A stretch of DNA of 47,201 bases from Methanobrevibacter sp. (GTDB taxonomy: Archaea > Methanobacteriota > Methanobacteria > Methanobacteriales > Methanobacteriaceae), in the NCBI GenBank assembly GCA_024689425.1, contig JAILDN010000073.1:1-47201 (forward strand), given 5' to 3'. The notes below the pieces were generated by a model. That model did no database searches and had not been told where the DNA came from. It worked only from the letters and a program-made list of their open reading frames with translations. Below are positions 1 to 7,817 of the stretch, piece by piece. Positions within the stretch are counted from its first letter, which is position 1. Each line of letters opens with the position of its first letter. The translations under genes and the position numbers were made by a program.

Positions 1-86
1 AAGGATAATATATTACTTCTCACCACAGAACCATCAATAGTGGCTTCTGTGGTGAGAAGTAATATATTATCCTTGTTTGTGAAAGA
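1..86. repeat. Left recombination site (head-to-head double copy)
   Basis: Positions 1-30 and 45-74 are perfect 30-bp inverted copies of each other, separated by 14 bp. Positions 45-86 repeat, inverted, the 42 bp at 1820-1861 inside the fiber gene; positions 1-49 repeat 1832-1880 in the same orientation. The site therefore faces both ways: rightward into the plus-strand tip module (40-519), and leftward out of the window. Inside it lie short dyads that look like recombinase cores, for example CTTCT-GTGGTG-AGAAG. The window begins exactly at the repeat, so an assembly break or fold-back at this repeat cannot be excluded. Confidence 0.85.
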
Positions 87-519
87 AAACCAAAACCAGT
101 TAGATTATAATGTATGGAGTGCAGGAGAATATAAAAATAGTCTAGAAGACATAACATACATCCCACCAGAAGATATAGTCAAAACAACAACAGAGTACTC
201 CGTAATTGGTGAAAACAGCATTCACTTAAAATCAACTGTAAACGAAACAAAAAATTTCATAATCACTATTAAACAATTCTCTGCTAATACAACATTAACT
301 GCAAAGGCACATTTTCGTGTAATTAATGGTGATTGTTATTTCCGATTAATGAATTCATCTAGTGAGATTTTTGCTAACGTTTTAGTACATAAAGGCACAT
401 GCGGTGAAATCACCATTAATGGAGTTAATAGTGTAACAGGGAATGTGCGTTTAATGGTGACAACATCATCGGATAATGTGAAGTTATATTTAGATAATAT
501 TAGTTTAATTACTAACTAA
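40..519 (+). CDS. Silent alternative fiber tip module (D)
   Basis: This frame has no promoter or ribosome site of its own; it is open to the left edge and its first possible start is a GTG at 40. It begins SVVRSNILSLFVK, the same peptide found at residues about 302-314 of the fiber protein at 1375-2760, and continues with a domain of about 145 residues (DYNVWSAGEY ... LYLDNISLI). That domain is similar in layout to the tips encoded at 516-1830: a YNxWSxGEY opening, an IGExS strand, and a final DDISL-like strand, as in jelly-roll carbohydrate-binding modules. Its stop overlaps the stop of the converging module at 516-932 by two bases. I infer that it is a stored tip expressed only after inversion of about 75-1832. 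Confidence is high that it is coding and fair that it is silent. Confidence 0.75.
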   Translation: MASVVRSNILSLFVKENQNQLDYNVWSAGEYKNSLEDITYIPPEDIVKTTTEYSVIGENSIHLKSTVNETKNFIITIKQFSANTTLTAKAHFRVINGDCYFRLMNSSSEIFANVLVHKGTCGEITINGVNSVTGNVRLMVTTSSDNVKLYLDNISLITN

Positions 520-932
520 TCCTTAATTAACATCATATCATCAATAAATAACTCATCCAAACCATAATTCAACAATCGAATACGATTATTTGTTAAACTA
601 GAGAAATTACCTGTTAAACTAACATTAACCCAAGACTCATTCACTGGAACAGAAATCTCTGCTATTATTGCACCATCTTGCAATAACCTTAAAATTGCAC
701 TATCTGTACTTTTGTTTAATATTTTACAAGTTAAAGTATAGAATCCAATACTAGGTAATGATAATAAAGTGTCTGACCACCAATTACTGCTGGTTCTTTT
801 TGCTTGTATGCAATATTCACCAATGGCTGAATGCTTGTTTGTTAGTTGTCCTTGATTGTAGAATTCCCCTTGTCCGTTATAATCTCCGCAAGACCATTGA
901 TTATAAGATAATAAGTTATTGTTATCTTTCAC
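516..932 (-). CDS. Fiber tip module C, free-standing or stored
   Basis: A 138-residue jelly-roll-like domain that starts at a GTG codon: MKDNNNLLSYNQWSCGDYN, nearly the same opening as tip A (VKDNNNLLDYNTWSCGEYN) and module B. It ends with ELFIDDMMLIKD, the usual last strand of the family. It lies 8 bp after module B with no clear ribosome site. It lacks the SVVRSNILSLFV joining peptide, so it is not simply exchangeable through the 42-bp site; the shared start (GTGAAAGATAACAA) could serve homologous recombination with A or B. It may be translated as a small lectin or be a stored tip. Carbohydrate binding is inferred from the fold pattern only. Confidence 0.6.
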   Translation of the reverse strand: MKDNNNLLSYNQWSCGDYNGQGEFYNQGQLTNKHSAIGEYCIQAKRTSSNWWSDTLLSLPSIGFYTLTCKILNKSTDSAILRLLQDGAIIAEISVPVNESWVNVSLTGNFSSLTNNRIRLLNYGLDELFIDDMMLIKD

Positions 933-940
933 AGAATATT

Positions 941-1375
941 TTAACTTAAGATAATACTAGGATTATCCATATAAATAAAAGAATCAGATGCCAATTTAAT
1001 TCTTAAAGAAAGATAATTTAATGTTTTATCAGGATTTTTATCTATGCTAACTGAAAGATTTTGAATATTATTATTACCATAAAACAGAACATTAGAATAA
1101 GATTGAGTATTATCCGTGTAAGTACAGATAAGCAAGCATTCACCATCAACTAGCGAATATATATTGCATGATCCAGTGAAACTATTTCCTTCAGCATTTG
1201 TTCGTAATTCTACCCAATTATGTGCAGAGTCTCTTATTATTTTAAAAGAGTACTCACCAATACTACTAAATTCATTAGATATTTGACATAGTCCTCCATT
1301 TACACCAATAAGAGAATTATTATATTCTCCAGTGGACCATTGATTATAACTTAATAAATTGTTGTTATCTTTCAC
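941..1375 (-). CDS. Fiber tip module B, free-standing or stored
   Basis: A 144-residue domain of the same family as tips A, C and D, starting KDNNNLLSYNQWSTGEYNN and ending FIYMDNPSIILS. Its GTG start overlaps the TAG stop of the fiber gene (TAGTG at 1373-1377), an arrangement that permits translation re-initiation, so it could be made as a separate protein at lower level. Alternatively it is a reserve tip that replaces A by recombination across the shared GTGAAAGATAACAACAA start. There is no separate promoter. The function, glycan binding at the fiber tip, is inferred from similarity to the tip fused to the fiber. Confidence 0.6.
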   Translation of the reverse strand: MKDNNNLLSYNQWSTGEYNNSLIGVNGGLCQISNEFSSIGEYSFKIIRDSAHNWVELRTNAEGNSFTGSCNIYSLVDGECLLICTYTDNTQSYSNVLFYGNNNIQNLSVSIDKNPDKTLNYLSLRIKLASDSFIYMDNPSIILS

Positions 1376-2760
1376 TAACTTGCAACAAGTGAAATATCAT
1401 CAACAAATATAATAGAACCATTACCATCATTATTATTAAACTGAACACCAACCGCACTACAAGAATTACCAGTATTCAAAGAAACATTAACCTTTTTACT
1501 AGTATTTGCAGGTACATCAACACTAGCTTGTTGAATAACTGAAGACCCATTAAATTCAATTATAATCAGAACAGATTTTTGTGTTGCTGACCGTATATGT
1601 GCTGATGCAATAACAGTTTTATTGGATAGATTTTCTGTATGTGTTATTCTTGAATATGCTCCACTATCAGCCGTTTTTGTTAGGCGTATGCTTGATTCTC
1701 CAATATTAGAATATTCTGTTGATACTGTTCTTATGGTGTTTGGTGCTACGTTGAATATTTCTGGATTATTATTATATTCCCCACAACTCCAAGTATTATA
1801 ATCTAGTAGGTTGTTGTTATCTTTCACAAACAAGGATAATATATTACTTCTCACCACAGAACCATCAATAGTGGCTTCTGCATAAACATAATAAATACCC
1901 GGAGTGCTAGGAGTACTGACAGGTTTCCAGGCATGAGGTATTTCTCTAGCTTCTGAGGTGTCTGAATATATGACCGTTCCATCTAGATATTTAACTGTAT
2001 ATGTTATATTACCCTGTGGTGAAGGAGAATTTTTACCTTTATAAATAGTACATCCTATCAACACTCCAGAATTCGTAACAGCTGGTACTTTATCATGATA
2101 ATATACATTATTAGACACAACGCACATTAAATCTAACTTATAATAATTAGCATCGGCATTATTAATATAATCCCATATTCTATCAATGTTAATGCGGTCT
2201 TTGTTTGTGAAACTAGTAATTTTTGCTTGTGTTTCTACTTCATTCTGCTTTGTATCTAAAGCTGTTTTCACACCTCCACTAGCCACCGCATTTGCTGAAG
2301 ATGAGGTAGGTGCTGAATCAACTTTCACATGCCCATAATTTGATGCTGAACCCACACCATAATCAGTACCGCTACTAGCATGACTAACTGGAGCACGTGA
2401 TGTATCAACTGGGTGAACATGATCTCCACGGGCAAAAGTATTAAGTGAACCAACACTTTGACTACCATTCATCTTAATATTTGTTGCAGTTGCTTCAAAG
2501 TTTCCTGCAGATACCGCACCACCAGTTCCTGTTATTAATGGTTTGTTTGCAGTAGTTCCCACCTTACCATCATTACTGATACCTCCATGAGTATGACTGG
2601 AAGCAGCACGTGATGTATCAACTGGGTGAACATGATCAGCTCTAGCTATAAGGTCACTAGAACCTGCTGCTTGAGTTCCATTCATCTTAATATCTGATGC
2701 AGTATTTGTAAATTTTGATTTTAAATAGTTGTAGATATTTGTTTTTTTTATAGTTGCCAT
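1375..2760 (-). CDS. Variable tail fiber / receptor-binding protein
   Basis: A 461-residue fiber. Residues 1-160 hold two copies of a short phage-fiber repeat (IKMNGxQxxGS...ARxDHVHPVDTSRA) and an ASNYGHVKV segment of the kind seen in bacterial tail fibers. Residues about 165-200 are helical (SGGVKTALDTKQNEVETQAKI). Residues about 210-314 form an Ig-like domain, and residues 316-461 a jelly-roll domain like carbohydrate-binding modules. The 42-bp recombination sequence falls at the end of the Ig-like domain, so only the tip would change on inversion. It starts at ATG with a GGGGGGAG ribosome site and its own TATA box at about 2793-2814. It probably recognises the host surface, either pseudomurein-linked glycan or an adhesin. 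Confidence 0.8.
   Translation of the reverse strand: MATIKKTNIYNYLKSKFTNTASDIKMNGTQAAGSSDLIARADHVHPVDTSRAASSHTHGGISNDGKVGTTANKPLITGTGGAVSAGNFEATATNIKMNGSQSVGSLNTFARGDHVHPVDTSRAPVSHASSGTDYGVGSASNYGHVKVDSAPTSSSANAVASGGVKTALDTKQNEVETQAKITSFTNKDRINIDRIWDYINNADANYYKLDLMCVVSNNVYYHDKVPAVTNSGVLIGCTIYKGKNSPSPQGNITYTVKYLDGTVIYSDTSEAREIPHAWKPVSTPSTPGIYYVYAEATIDGSVVRSNILSLFVKDNNNLLDYNTWSCGEYNNNPEIFNVAPNTIRTVSTEYSNIGESSIRLTKTADSGAYSRITHTENLSNKTVIASAHIRSATQKSVLIIIEFNGSSVIQQASVDVPANTSKKVNVSLNTGNSCSAVGVQFNNNDGNGSIIFVDDISLVAS
1820..1880 (-). repeat. Right recombination site inside the fiber gene
   Basis: Positions 1820-1861 match 45-86 in inverse orientation without mismatch, and 1832-1880 match 1-49 directly. 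Read on the coding strand, the site includes CAGAAGCCA-CTATTGA-TGGTTCTG, an imperfect dyad, followed by TTCT-GTGGTG-AGAA, a second small dyad with a 6-bp centre. Either could be a tyrosine-recombinase core. It encodes residues DGSVVRSNILSLFVK of the fiber. Confidence 0.8.
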
Positions 2761-2789
2761 AAAATAATCAACTCCCCCCTATATTAAGG

Positions 2790-2825
2790 GAAAAAATATA
2801 ATTTAATTATAAAAGGATAATCTTG
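2790..2825 (-). promoter_or_regulatory. Promoter of the variable fiber gene
   Basis: On the minus strand this AT-rich stretch holds two possible archaeal TATA boxes (TTTTATAAT at 2806-2814 and TTATATTT near 2793-2802), just after TACAAGATT. The same TACAAGATT precedes the TATA box of the tail-chaperone promoter near 21490. The fiber is thus probably transcribed separately from the rest of the tail operon. Confidence 0.45.
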
Positions 2826-2870
2826 TAAAAAAAAAGAAAAAATAGAAAAAAAAATAAGAAGAAAAAAAAT
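2826..2870 (-). terminator. Oligo-T terminator after the repeat fiber gene
   Basis: The minus strand carries four T-runs of 6 to 9 (opposite A-runs at 2827-2835, 2837-2842, 2846-2854 and 2862-2869) directly after the stop of the gene at 2886-4037. Archaeal RNA polymerase terminates at such runs without a hairpin. Confidence 0.6.
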
Positions 2871-2885
2871 AATATATTTTCTTCT

Positions 2886-4037
2886 CTAGTCTAAAGTTAA
2901 AATTAACTCATCGTTCACGATTTCTAAATCAACTGCTGATTTTTGAACGTAGCCGGATAAATCTAATCTAGCTGTATCCACTTTCTCCCAAGCATAACTA
3001 TAACTGCCGGAGGTTCCAGTTCTTACAGTGACGAAGATTTCATAATTATCATTGGTTTTACTGGATGATTCAGCTACAAGATACATTTTATTCATAGTTG
3101 AAGCTGAAGCGTTAGGTAATTCTGCTACAACAGTGATGAGTTCAATTGATAATAATGCTCCAATTTTAGTGTCAATTGCAGTGTTGATTGCTGCTTGAGT
3201 TGCATTAGCTGCAGTTTCAAGATTACTATGTGCTGTAGAATCAATTACTTCACTAGCAGCATGAGTATGTCCGGTGTCAGATTTTAATGCTAAAGCATCA
3301 TATACTGCATTTCCTGATACAGCATTTGTACTTCCATCAGTGATTGTAGTGTCCACAGTTGGTTTGTTACTTAAATCAGCGTAACTACCTGATGTTGCTA
3401 CAGTTGCTAAATCTGCGGAATTTGCTTTTAAATCTAAAGCTGATTTTACGAGTTTTTCGGATGGGTAGTTATCATCAGAAGTTGTGCTGCTCCATCCAGC
3501 AGTACTTTTAACTTTATTACTTTTATCTTCTTTACCAGAAATGTCTTGATGGCTGGTTAAATAAGTGCTGGTATCAATACTACCATCATTTTTGATTAAA
3601 CCTGAAGTAGTTGATTTTGTTACAAAATCATTAGTTCCATCACCATCGTTAGTGAGGTCACTAGTTTTTGTTGGAACATCAGCAGCATCCAATTTATCAG
3701 CTAATTCATCATAAACTAGTTTTGCACTAGGATATTGTGTATCGGTTGAAGAGTCAGATAAACTGGTTACTTTATTACTTGTATCTTCTTTACCGGAAAT
3801 GTCTTGATGGGAAGTCAAGAAAGCGTTAGTACCGTCACCATCGTTAGTGAGGTCACTGGTTTTAGTTGGAACATCAGATGCATCCAATTTATCAGCTAAT
3901 TCATCGTATACTAATTTTGCTGAAGGATACTGGGTATCTGTACTTGAACTAGATAAGCTAGTTACTTTATTTGATGCGTCTTCTTTACCTTTGCTTGCTA
4001 ACCAAGTTGCAAGATCTACTTTTTTCTGAGTTGTCAT
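2886..4037 (-). CDS. Repeat-rich tail fiber protein
   Basis: A 383-residue fiber with a repeated unit of about 65 residues (KVTSLSxSSTDTQYPSAKLVYDELADKLDAxDVPTKTSDLTNDGDGTN), seen nearly twice in full and once in part. The DNA repeat is 195 bp, for example starting near 3651 and 3846, and close to identical, so copy number may vary by recombination. The C-terminal part (residues about 285-383: LITVVAELPNASASTMNKMYLVAESSSKTNDNYEIFVTV...) is a globular module found at the end of many gut-phage fibers. The start is an ATG behind AAAGGAG. The role, a side or accessory fiber, is inferred from repeats and position. Confidence 0.65.
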   Translation of the reverse strand: MTTQKKVDLATWLASKGKEDASNKVTSLSSSSTDTQYPSAKLVYDELADKLDASDVPTKTSDLTNDGDGTNAFLTSHQDISGKEDTSNKVTSLSDSSTDTQYPSAKLVYDELADKLDAADVPTKTSDLTNDGDGTNDFVTKSTTSGLIKNDGSIDTSTYLTSHQDISGKEDKSNKVKSTAGWSSTTSDDNYPSEKLVKSALDLKANSADLATVATSGSYADLSNKPTVDTTITDGSTNAVSGNAVYDALALKSDTGHTHAASEVIDSTAHSNLETAANATQAAINTAIDTKIGALLSIELITVVAELPNASASTMNKMYLVAESSSKTNDNYEIFVTVRTGTSGSYSYAWEKVDTARLDLSGYVQKSAVDLEIVNDELILTLD

Positions 4038-4066
4038 TATTTTATACTCCTTTAAAAAATTTTTTT

Positions 4067-4678
4067 TTATTCGAAAATTAATTCATCCCCAACTAACCGG
4101 ACTCTGTTTATGTATCCTTGTTCTTTGAGGAATCTATTTAGTTCGTCAGTCTGAAAGTACTCTTGTATCTGTTCAGCAATAATACTACGTACCTGAACTT
4201 CATCTACATAAGGTAAACTGACTGATTCAATTAAGCTGCCATTTGAAAATATATGAAGGCAGTTATCGGCAAAGATAATATTATCAATCTTCGATTTTAA
4301 ACTGTCAAAGATTTCTACAAAAATATCTTTACCTGTATCAACATCACAAGTATGATGTCTAGAATAACCACTGTCCACTAAAGGTATTGTTATTGCGTTT
4401 GTTACAATTAAATCTCCGCCGTAAATAGTGATTTTGAAATAATTAGTTTCTAAACACGATGCAGGAACAACACATTCACAAACTGACTGGGTTCCAAGAT
4501 GGACTGTTGTTTTATTATCAAACGCATCTGTGAAAATAGCAAATTTATCTACATCATCCCAGACTTCACCTTCAATGGTGAATTTTGCTTTGATAATATT
4601 CCTTGATTTATTAACAATTATTTCTTTGTCTAGTCTTTTGAGAAGTTGATTATTTGTTTCTAATTGTATTTCTATCAC
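4067..4678 (-). CDS. Baseplate or tail protein, unknown
   Basis: A 203-residue protein starting at GTG behind GGAG. The N-terminal 110 residues look like a beta-sandwich (NIIKAKFTIEGEVWDDVDKFAIFTDAFDNKTTVHLG) similar in style to the N-terminal domain of Gram-positive phage upper baseplate proteins (BppU type). The C-terminal half ends in a helix (VRSIIAEQIQEYFQTDELNRFLKEQGYINRVRLVGDELIFE). The ending VRLVGDELIFE resembles the VDLEIVNDELILTLD end of the fiber at 2886-4037, which suggests a shared short tip motif. It lies between two fiber genes, so it is probably a fiber connector. The family was not recognised with certainty. Confidence 0.5.
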   Translation of the reverse strand: MIEIQLETNNQLLKRLDKEIIVNKSRNIIKAKFTIEGEVWDDVDKFAIFTDAFDNKTTVHLGTQSVCECVVPASCLETNYFKITIYGGDLIVTNAITIPLVDSGYSRHHTCDVDTGKDIFVEIFDSLKSKIDNIIFADNCLHIFSNGSLIESVSLPYVDEVQVRSIIAEQIQEYFQTDELNRFLKEQGYINRVRLVGDELIFE

Positions 4679-4695
4679 AATTTATCACGCTCCAT

Positions 4696-5514
4696 TTATA
4701 ATACTTGGATGATTTTCTGGTCAGATGTAGCGTAAACTCCATCATATCCTCCACGAAAAGCGGTGAGAATATATGTTCCTTTGTTCAGATTAATAGCTAA
4801 TTTTCCAGTTTTACCGTTACTATCGGTTGTTCGGGTATAAGGAACACCATTTATCACTAGAATAACTTCTTTGTTTGAGATATCATAGCCGGGTTTATCA
4901 CAATATAATTTTGCATATATACCATTTCCAGAACCTTCATTGACTTGTATTCTAGTTCCATCTTCTCCTTGACTATCGCTCCATCTACCTATTTTAATAC
5001 GTAAACTGTTTTTATAAACTTTTTCAGCCAAATCATTCTGATTACTTTCAATACCACTGACTTTTTGACTGAGTAACGCACCTTGATAAGCAGATAAAGC
5101 TTCACCACTGATAAAATTAGTTGCAGTTAAATTGTTTCTTGTTTTCACGTGCCCATATTTGGATTGATCACCTAAACCGAAAGTGTTGGCAGATGATGCA
5201 TGATTTTTTTCACAGTAATTATGGGTATGTTCTCTTAATGCGAATGATCCACTGTTCAAGTCATTTAGTTTTGTTGCATTGATTTCAGTATTTTCTGCAG
5301 TATTCGCTAATATGTTAGTTAATTGTTCAGGCCTTACATATGCAGTATCTAATGCATTAATCTTATCAATTAAATCTTGTAATTGTTGTTCTTCACATAT
5401 TACAACTTTATGAACTACATTACCTGAATCATCATAAAAATTAACATCTGCACCGATTATGTTTCCTGCATCATCTTTTGATGTGACATTTGTTTCAAAT
5501 TCCAATCTACTCAC
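4696..5514 (-). CDS. Tail fiber with C-terminal Ig-like domain
   Basis: A 272-residue protein. Residues about 1-60 are charged with a predicted helix. Residues about 85-150 have the fiber motif HTHNYCEKNHASSANTFG and QSKYGHVKTRNNL, which matches the SNYGHVKV segment of the variable fiber. Residues about 185-272 form an Ig-like domain (YDISNKEVILVINGVPYTRTTDSNGKTGKLAINL) of the type that methanogen adhesins and their viruses carry in many copies. The start is GTG at 5514 or the in-frame TTG three codons later, which sits better behind GAGGTGA. Confidence 0.55.
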   Translation of the reverse strand: MSRLEFETNVTSKDDAGNIIGADVNFYDDSGNVVHKVVICEEQQLQDLIDKINALDTAYVRPEQLTNILANTAENTEINATKLNDLNSGSFALREHTHNYCEKNHASSANTFGLGDQSKYGHVKTRNNLTATNFISGEALSAYQGALLSQKVSGIESNQNDLAEKVYKNSLRIKIGRWSDSQGEDGTRIQVNEGSGNGIYAKLYCDKPGYDISNKEVILVINGVPYTRTTDSNGKTGKLAINLNKGTYILTAFRGGYDGVYATSDQKIIQVL

Positions 5515-5519
5515 CTCTA

Positions 5520-7799
5520 TTATGTTTTGAATTCAATGTAATTAGGTTTGATATAACATTGCTTTCTTATATTTTCACGTTTGGCGTAATAACCAATACT
5601 GATTCCCGCATCATCCAAGCTTGGAGTGTAAACAACTTCAAGTATGTCATTTAGTGATAGGATTGTGGATTCATCATCAGTATTCACTACTTCAAAAATT
5701 AACTCACTGTTGTTGTAATCAACAGTGAAATCAATGTCTTCTATTAGTTCTTCATCATTCAAGAAAACATCTCGAAGAGGGTCTAACGCAGATGCTCTTA
5801 ATGGTATTCTACGATTAGTTAACATTTCTTCTGTAATCTGAATTGTTTCTTTGAAATAATCTAATACTATTGGCATTTCTTCATTGGTTAAGTGTGAGAT
5901 GAATAACGGATTATATTTCACAGACAAAGTTCCTGGAACTAGACTAGTTTTTAGATCACTGAAAAATGTTAATTTGTCTTTATCGTAATCAAATGTAAAG
6001 TCATGCCATTCTCCAAAGATTTTTGTTTTTCCGGTGATTGGTTGTAAGCTGCAGTCAAGTATAGGGTATGCTGGAGATGAAATGAACTCGAAGTTATCAA
6101 AGAAACCATTAACCCATGTTCCATTTTTAGTGTAACCTGTGACATAGATTTGATGTTCTTTTAATGCAGCAACAGCACTAGGATTGTCTGTTAGGTATTT
6201 GTGGTTTTGGTCATTTGTTTTTCCAGTTACTTTTGTACTGTCTATTTCATCTATCCATGTGTAATTTTCTATGTCTTTTGGTTCAATGATGATGAAGTGT
6301 TCTGTCACTTCACGGTCTCTGATGATTTCCGCTTCACATGAAACACTAGGGTCCAGTTTGAAAGGTGCATTTACTTTTCCCCAACTGTTAGCTCCTAGCA
6401 TTGGTGTAGTTTTTGGATAATAATAATGTGTCCTCACATACATTTCATCAGGAACATCAGTATCTAAAGTAATTCTTAAATATTCAATAATCGGAGTATC
6501 ATTTATTGTACTTTTCATACGAACTTTTATGAAAGTCATACAAGTGTGAGTAGCAAAATCAAGACGATTATTAGTGAATTTACTCCAATTTCTACCATCA
6601 TTACTACCCCAATATTCTAATTGAATACTACCTGAACTAGCTTCACCAGTGTCAATTGCAGATAATGTAACCCTCTTAACAGGATTACTGAAAATAGGTT
6701 TTAAATATAACCAGAAATCTTTATTAGTATCATAACCTGTTTGGAAGGTTCGGATATGGCATTGGAATGCGAAATCCTGAGGAGCGTATCTTCCTTCATG
6801 ATATTCAACATCATCATCTTGCCCATATCTTATCCATGTAGCACCATTGTTGAAAGTGAAAAATGCATCTCCATCCCCATAAACGTCTGCGTGACAATGT
6901 TTGTTCCATCCGCCTAACCAGTAGCAATGTGTTGGATGGCTGAGTGGGGATAATACAACAATAGCATAAGTTTTTCCGGCTTCAACTGTACATGGATTTG
7001 AAAATGCAATACTTACAATATCAGGAGAACTATTGGAAAATCTTATTTTTTCTTCTGCAAGAAGATTGTAACCAAATTCTTCAGGGTATTTCACCCCGTC
7101 TTTTTCTACTGTTTTCCTAATCTGAACAATCAATGGAGAAGCAGTATTATATTTATCTTGACCTGCATTAGCTTTAATATTTAAAACAACAGATTCCAAT
7201 AAACCAGTCGCTTTTGCTTTGAATGTTTGAGCCCTTCCGATAGAAGGTATTTCATTATTTGATTGATCTTCTAACCAGTTCGGTCTCATTTCATATTGTC
7301 TGTTTTTATCAAAACCAACGTACCAATGCTCGTTAGCAGTCATATCTCCACCAATGATATTCCCCTGATTATCTTTCACAGCCCATGGACTATAATTTCT
7401 GGTGGATTTATCGATTGCTGAAGTGGTTTTCTTTGGTATTTTAGCTTGATTTATGATTTCGCCATCAACAAGAATGGATTCTATCACACATGTTTTTTTA
7501 GCATCATCAATGTATGATAAATCACTGAAGTCAATTTCAATTTCTTTACTTGTTGATGAATCAAATACCACATCATTATTACTGCTGACTTTGTAACCGT
7601 ATGATTGTAATTTGTCAACTGGAATTGGACTGAATCGTTTCCTGTTAACTGCTGGAGTTTCATATTTTACTTTTTCAAGTTCTTGTTTTAGCCACTCGTC
7701 ATTCATACAGATTTGTCGAAGCATTTGAACAGTGATTTCTCTTTGTTCATCAAAACTTGTTAAACCAAGATTTTTATATTTTGCTGGACAGTTTGCCAT
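5520..7799 (-). CDS. Large tail/baseplate-associated protein
   Basis: A 759-residue protein. An N-terminal helical region (residues 1-55) is followed by several beta domains. One at about 185-300 resembles a sandwich (AQTFKAKATGLLESVVLNIKANAG ... CTVEAGKTYAIVVLSPL), and one at about 370-450 resembles a discoidin-type fold (GSNDGRNWSKFTNNRLDFATHTCMTFIKVRM). The C-terminal part (about 600-759) has DYDKDKLTFFSDLKTSLVPGTLSVKYNPLF and a similar second unit, DYNNSELIFEVVN. Such discoidin-like modules commonly bind glycans or proteins. Its place between the baseplate and fibers points to a structural adsorption role. The start is an ATG behind AGAGG. Confidence 0.5.
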   Translation of the reverse strand: MANCPAKYKNLGLTSFDEQREITVQMLRQICMNDEWLKQELEKVKYETPAVNRKRFSPIPVDKLQSYGYKVSSNNDVVFDSSTSKEIEIDFSDLSYIDDAKKTCVIESILVDGEIINQAKIPKKTTSAIDKSTRNYSPWAVKDNQGNIIGGDMTANEHWYVGFDKNRQYEMRPNWLEDQSNNEIPSIGRAQTFKAKATGLLESVVLNIKANAGQDKYNTASPLIVQIRKTVEKDGVKYPEEFGYNLLAEEKIRFSNSSPDIVSIAFSNPCTVEAGKTYAIVVLSPLSHPTHCYWLGGWNKHCHADVYGDGDAFFTFNNGATWIRYGQDDDVEYHEGRYAPQDFAFQCHIRTFQTGYDTNKDFWLYLKPIFSNPVKRVTLSAIDTGEASSGSIQLEYWGSNDGRNWSKFTNNRLDFATHTCMTFIKVRMKSTINDTPIIEYLRITLDTDVPDEMYVRTHYYYPKTTPMLGANSWGKVNAPFKLDPSVSCEAEIIRDREVTEHFIIIEPKDIENYTWIDEIDSTKVTGKTNDQNHKYLTDNPSAVAALKEHQIYVTGYTKNGTWVNGFFDNFEFISSPAYPILDCSLQPITGKTKIFGEWHDFTFDYDKDKLTFFSDLKTSLVPGTLSVKYNPLFISHLTNEEMPIVLDYFKETIQITEEMLTNRRIPLRASALDPLRDVFLNDEELIEDIDFTVDYNNSELIFEVVNTDDESTILSLNDILEVVYTPSLDDAGISIGYYAKRENIRKQCYIKPNYIEFKT

Positions 7800-7817
7800 A
7801 AATTATACCTCTAAAAT

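Larger units (their letters stand above)
45..1861. other. Putative invertible fiber-tip segment
   Basis: The segment is bounded by 42-bp perfect inverted repeats (45-86 and 1820-1861). Inside are the current tip A (rest of 1375-2760), modules B and C on the minus strand, and module D on the plus strand. Crossover within the repeats keeps frame in both products: the constant part would end DGSVVRSNILSLFVK and continue either with DNNNLLDYN (A) or ENQNQLDYN (D). Known parallels are the phage Mu Gin and P1 Cin fiber switches and Xer-family invertible loci. No recombinase gene lies beside the segment; the two tyrosine recombinases at 38.8-41.0 kb are candidates. Confidence 0.7.
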
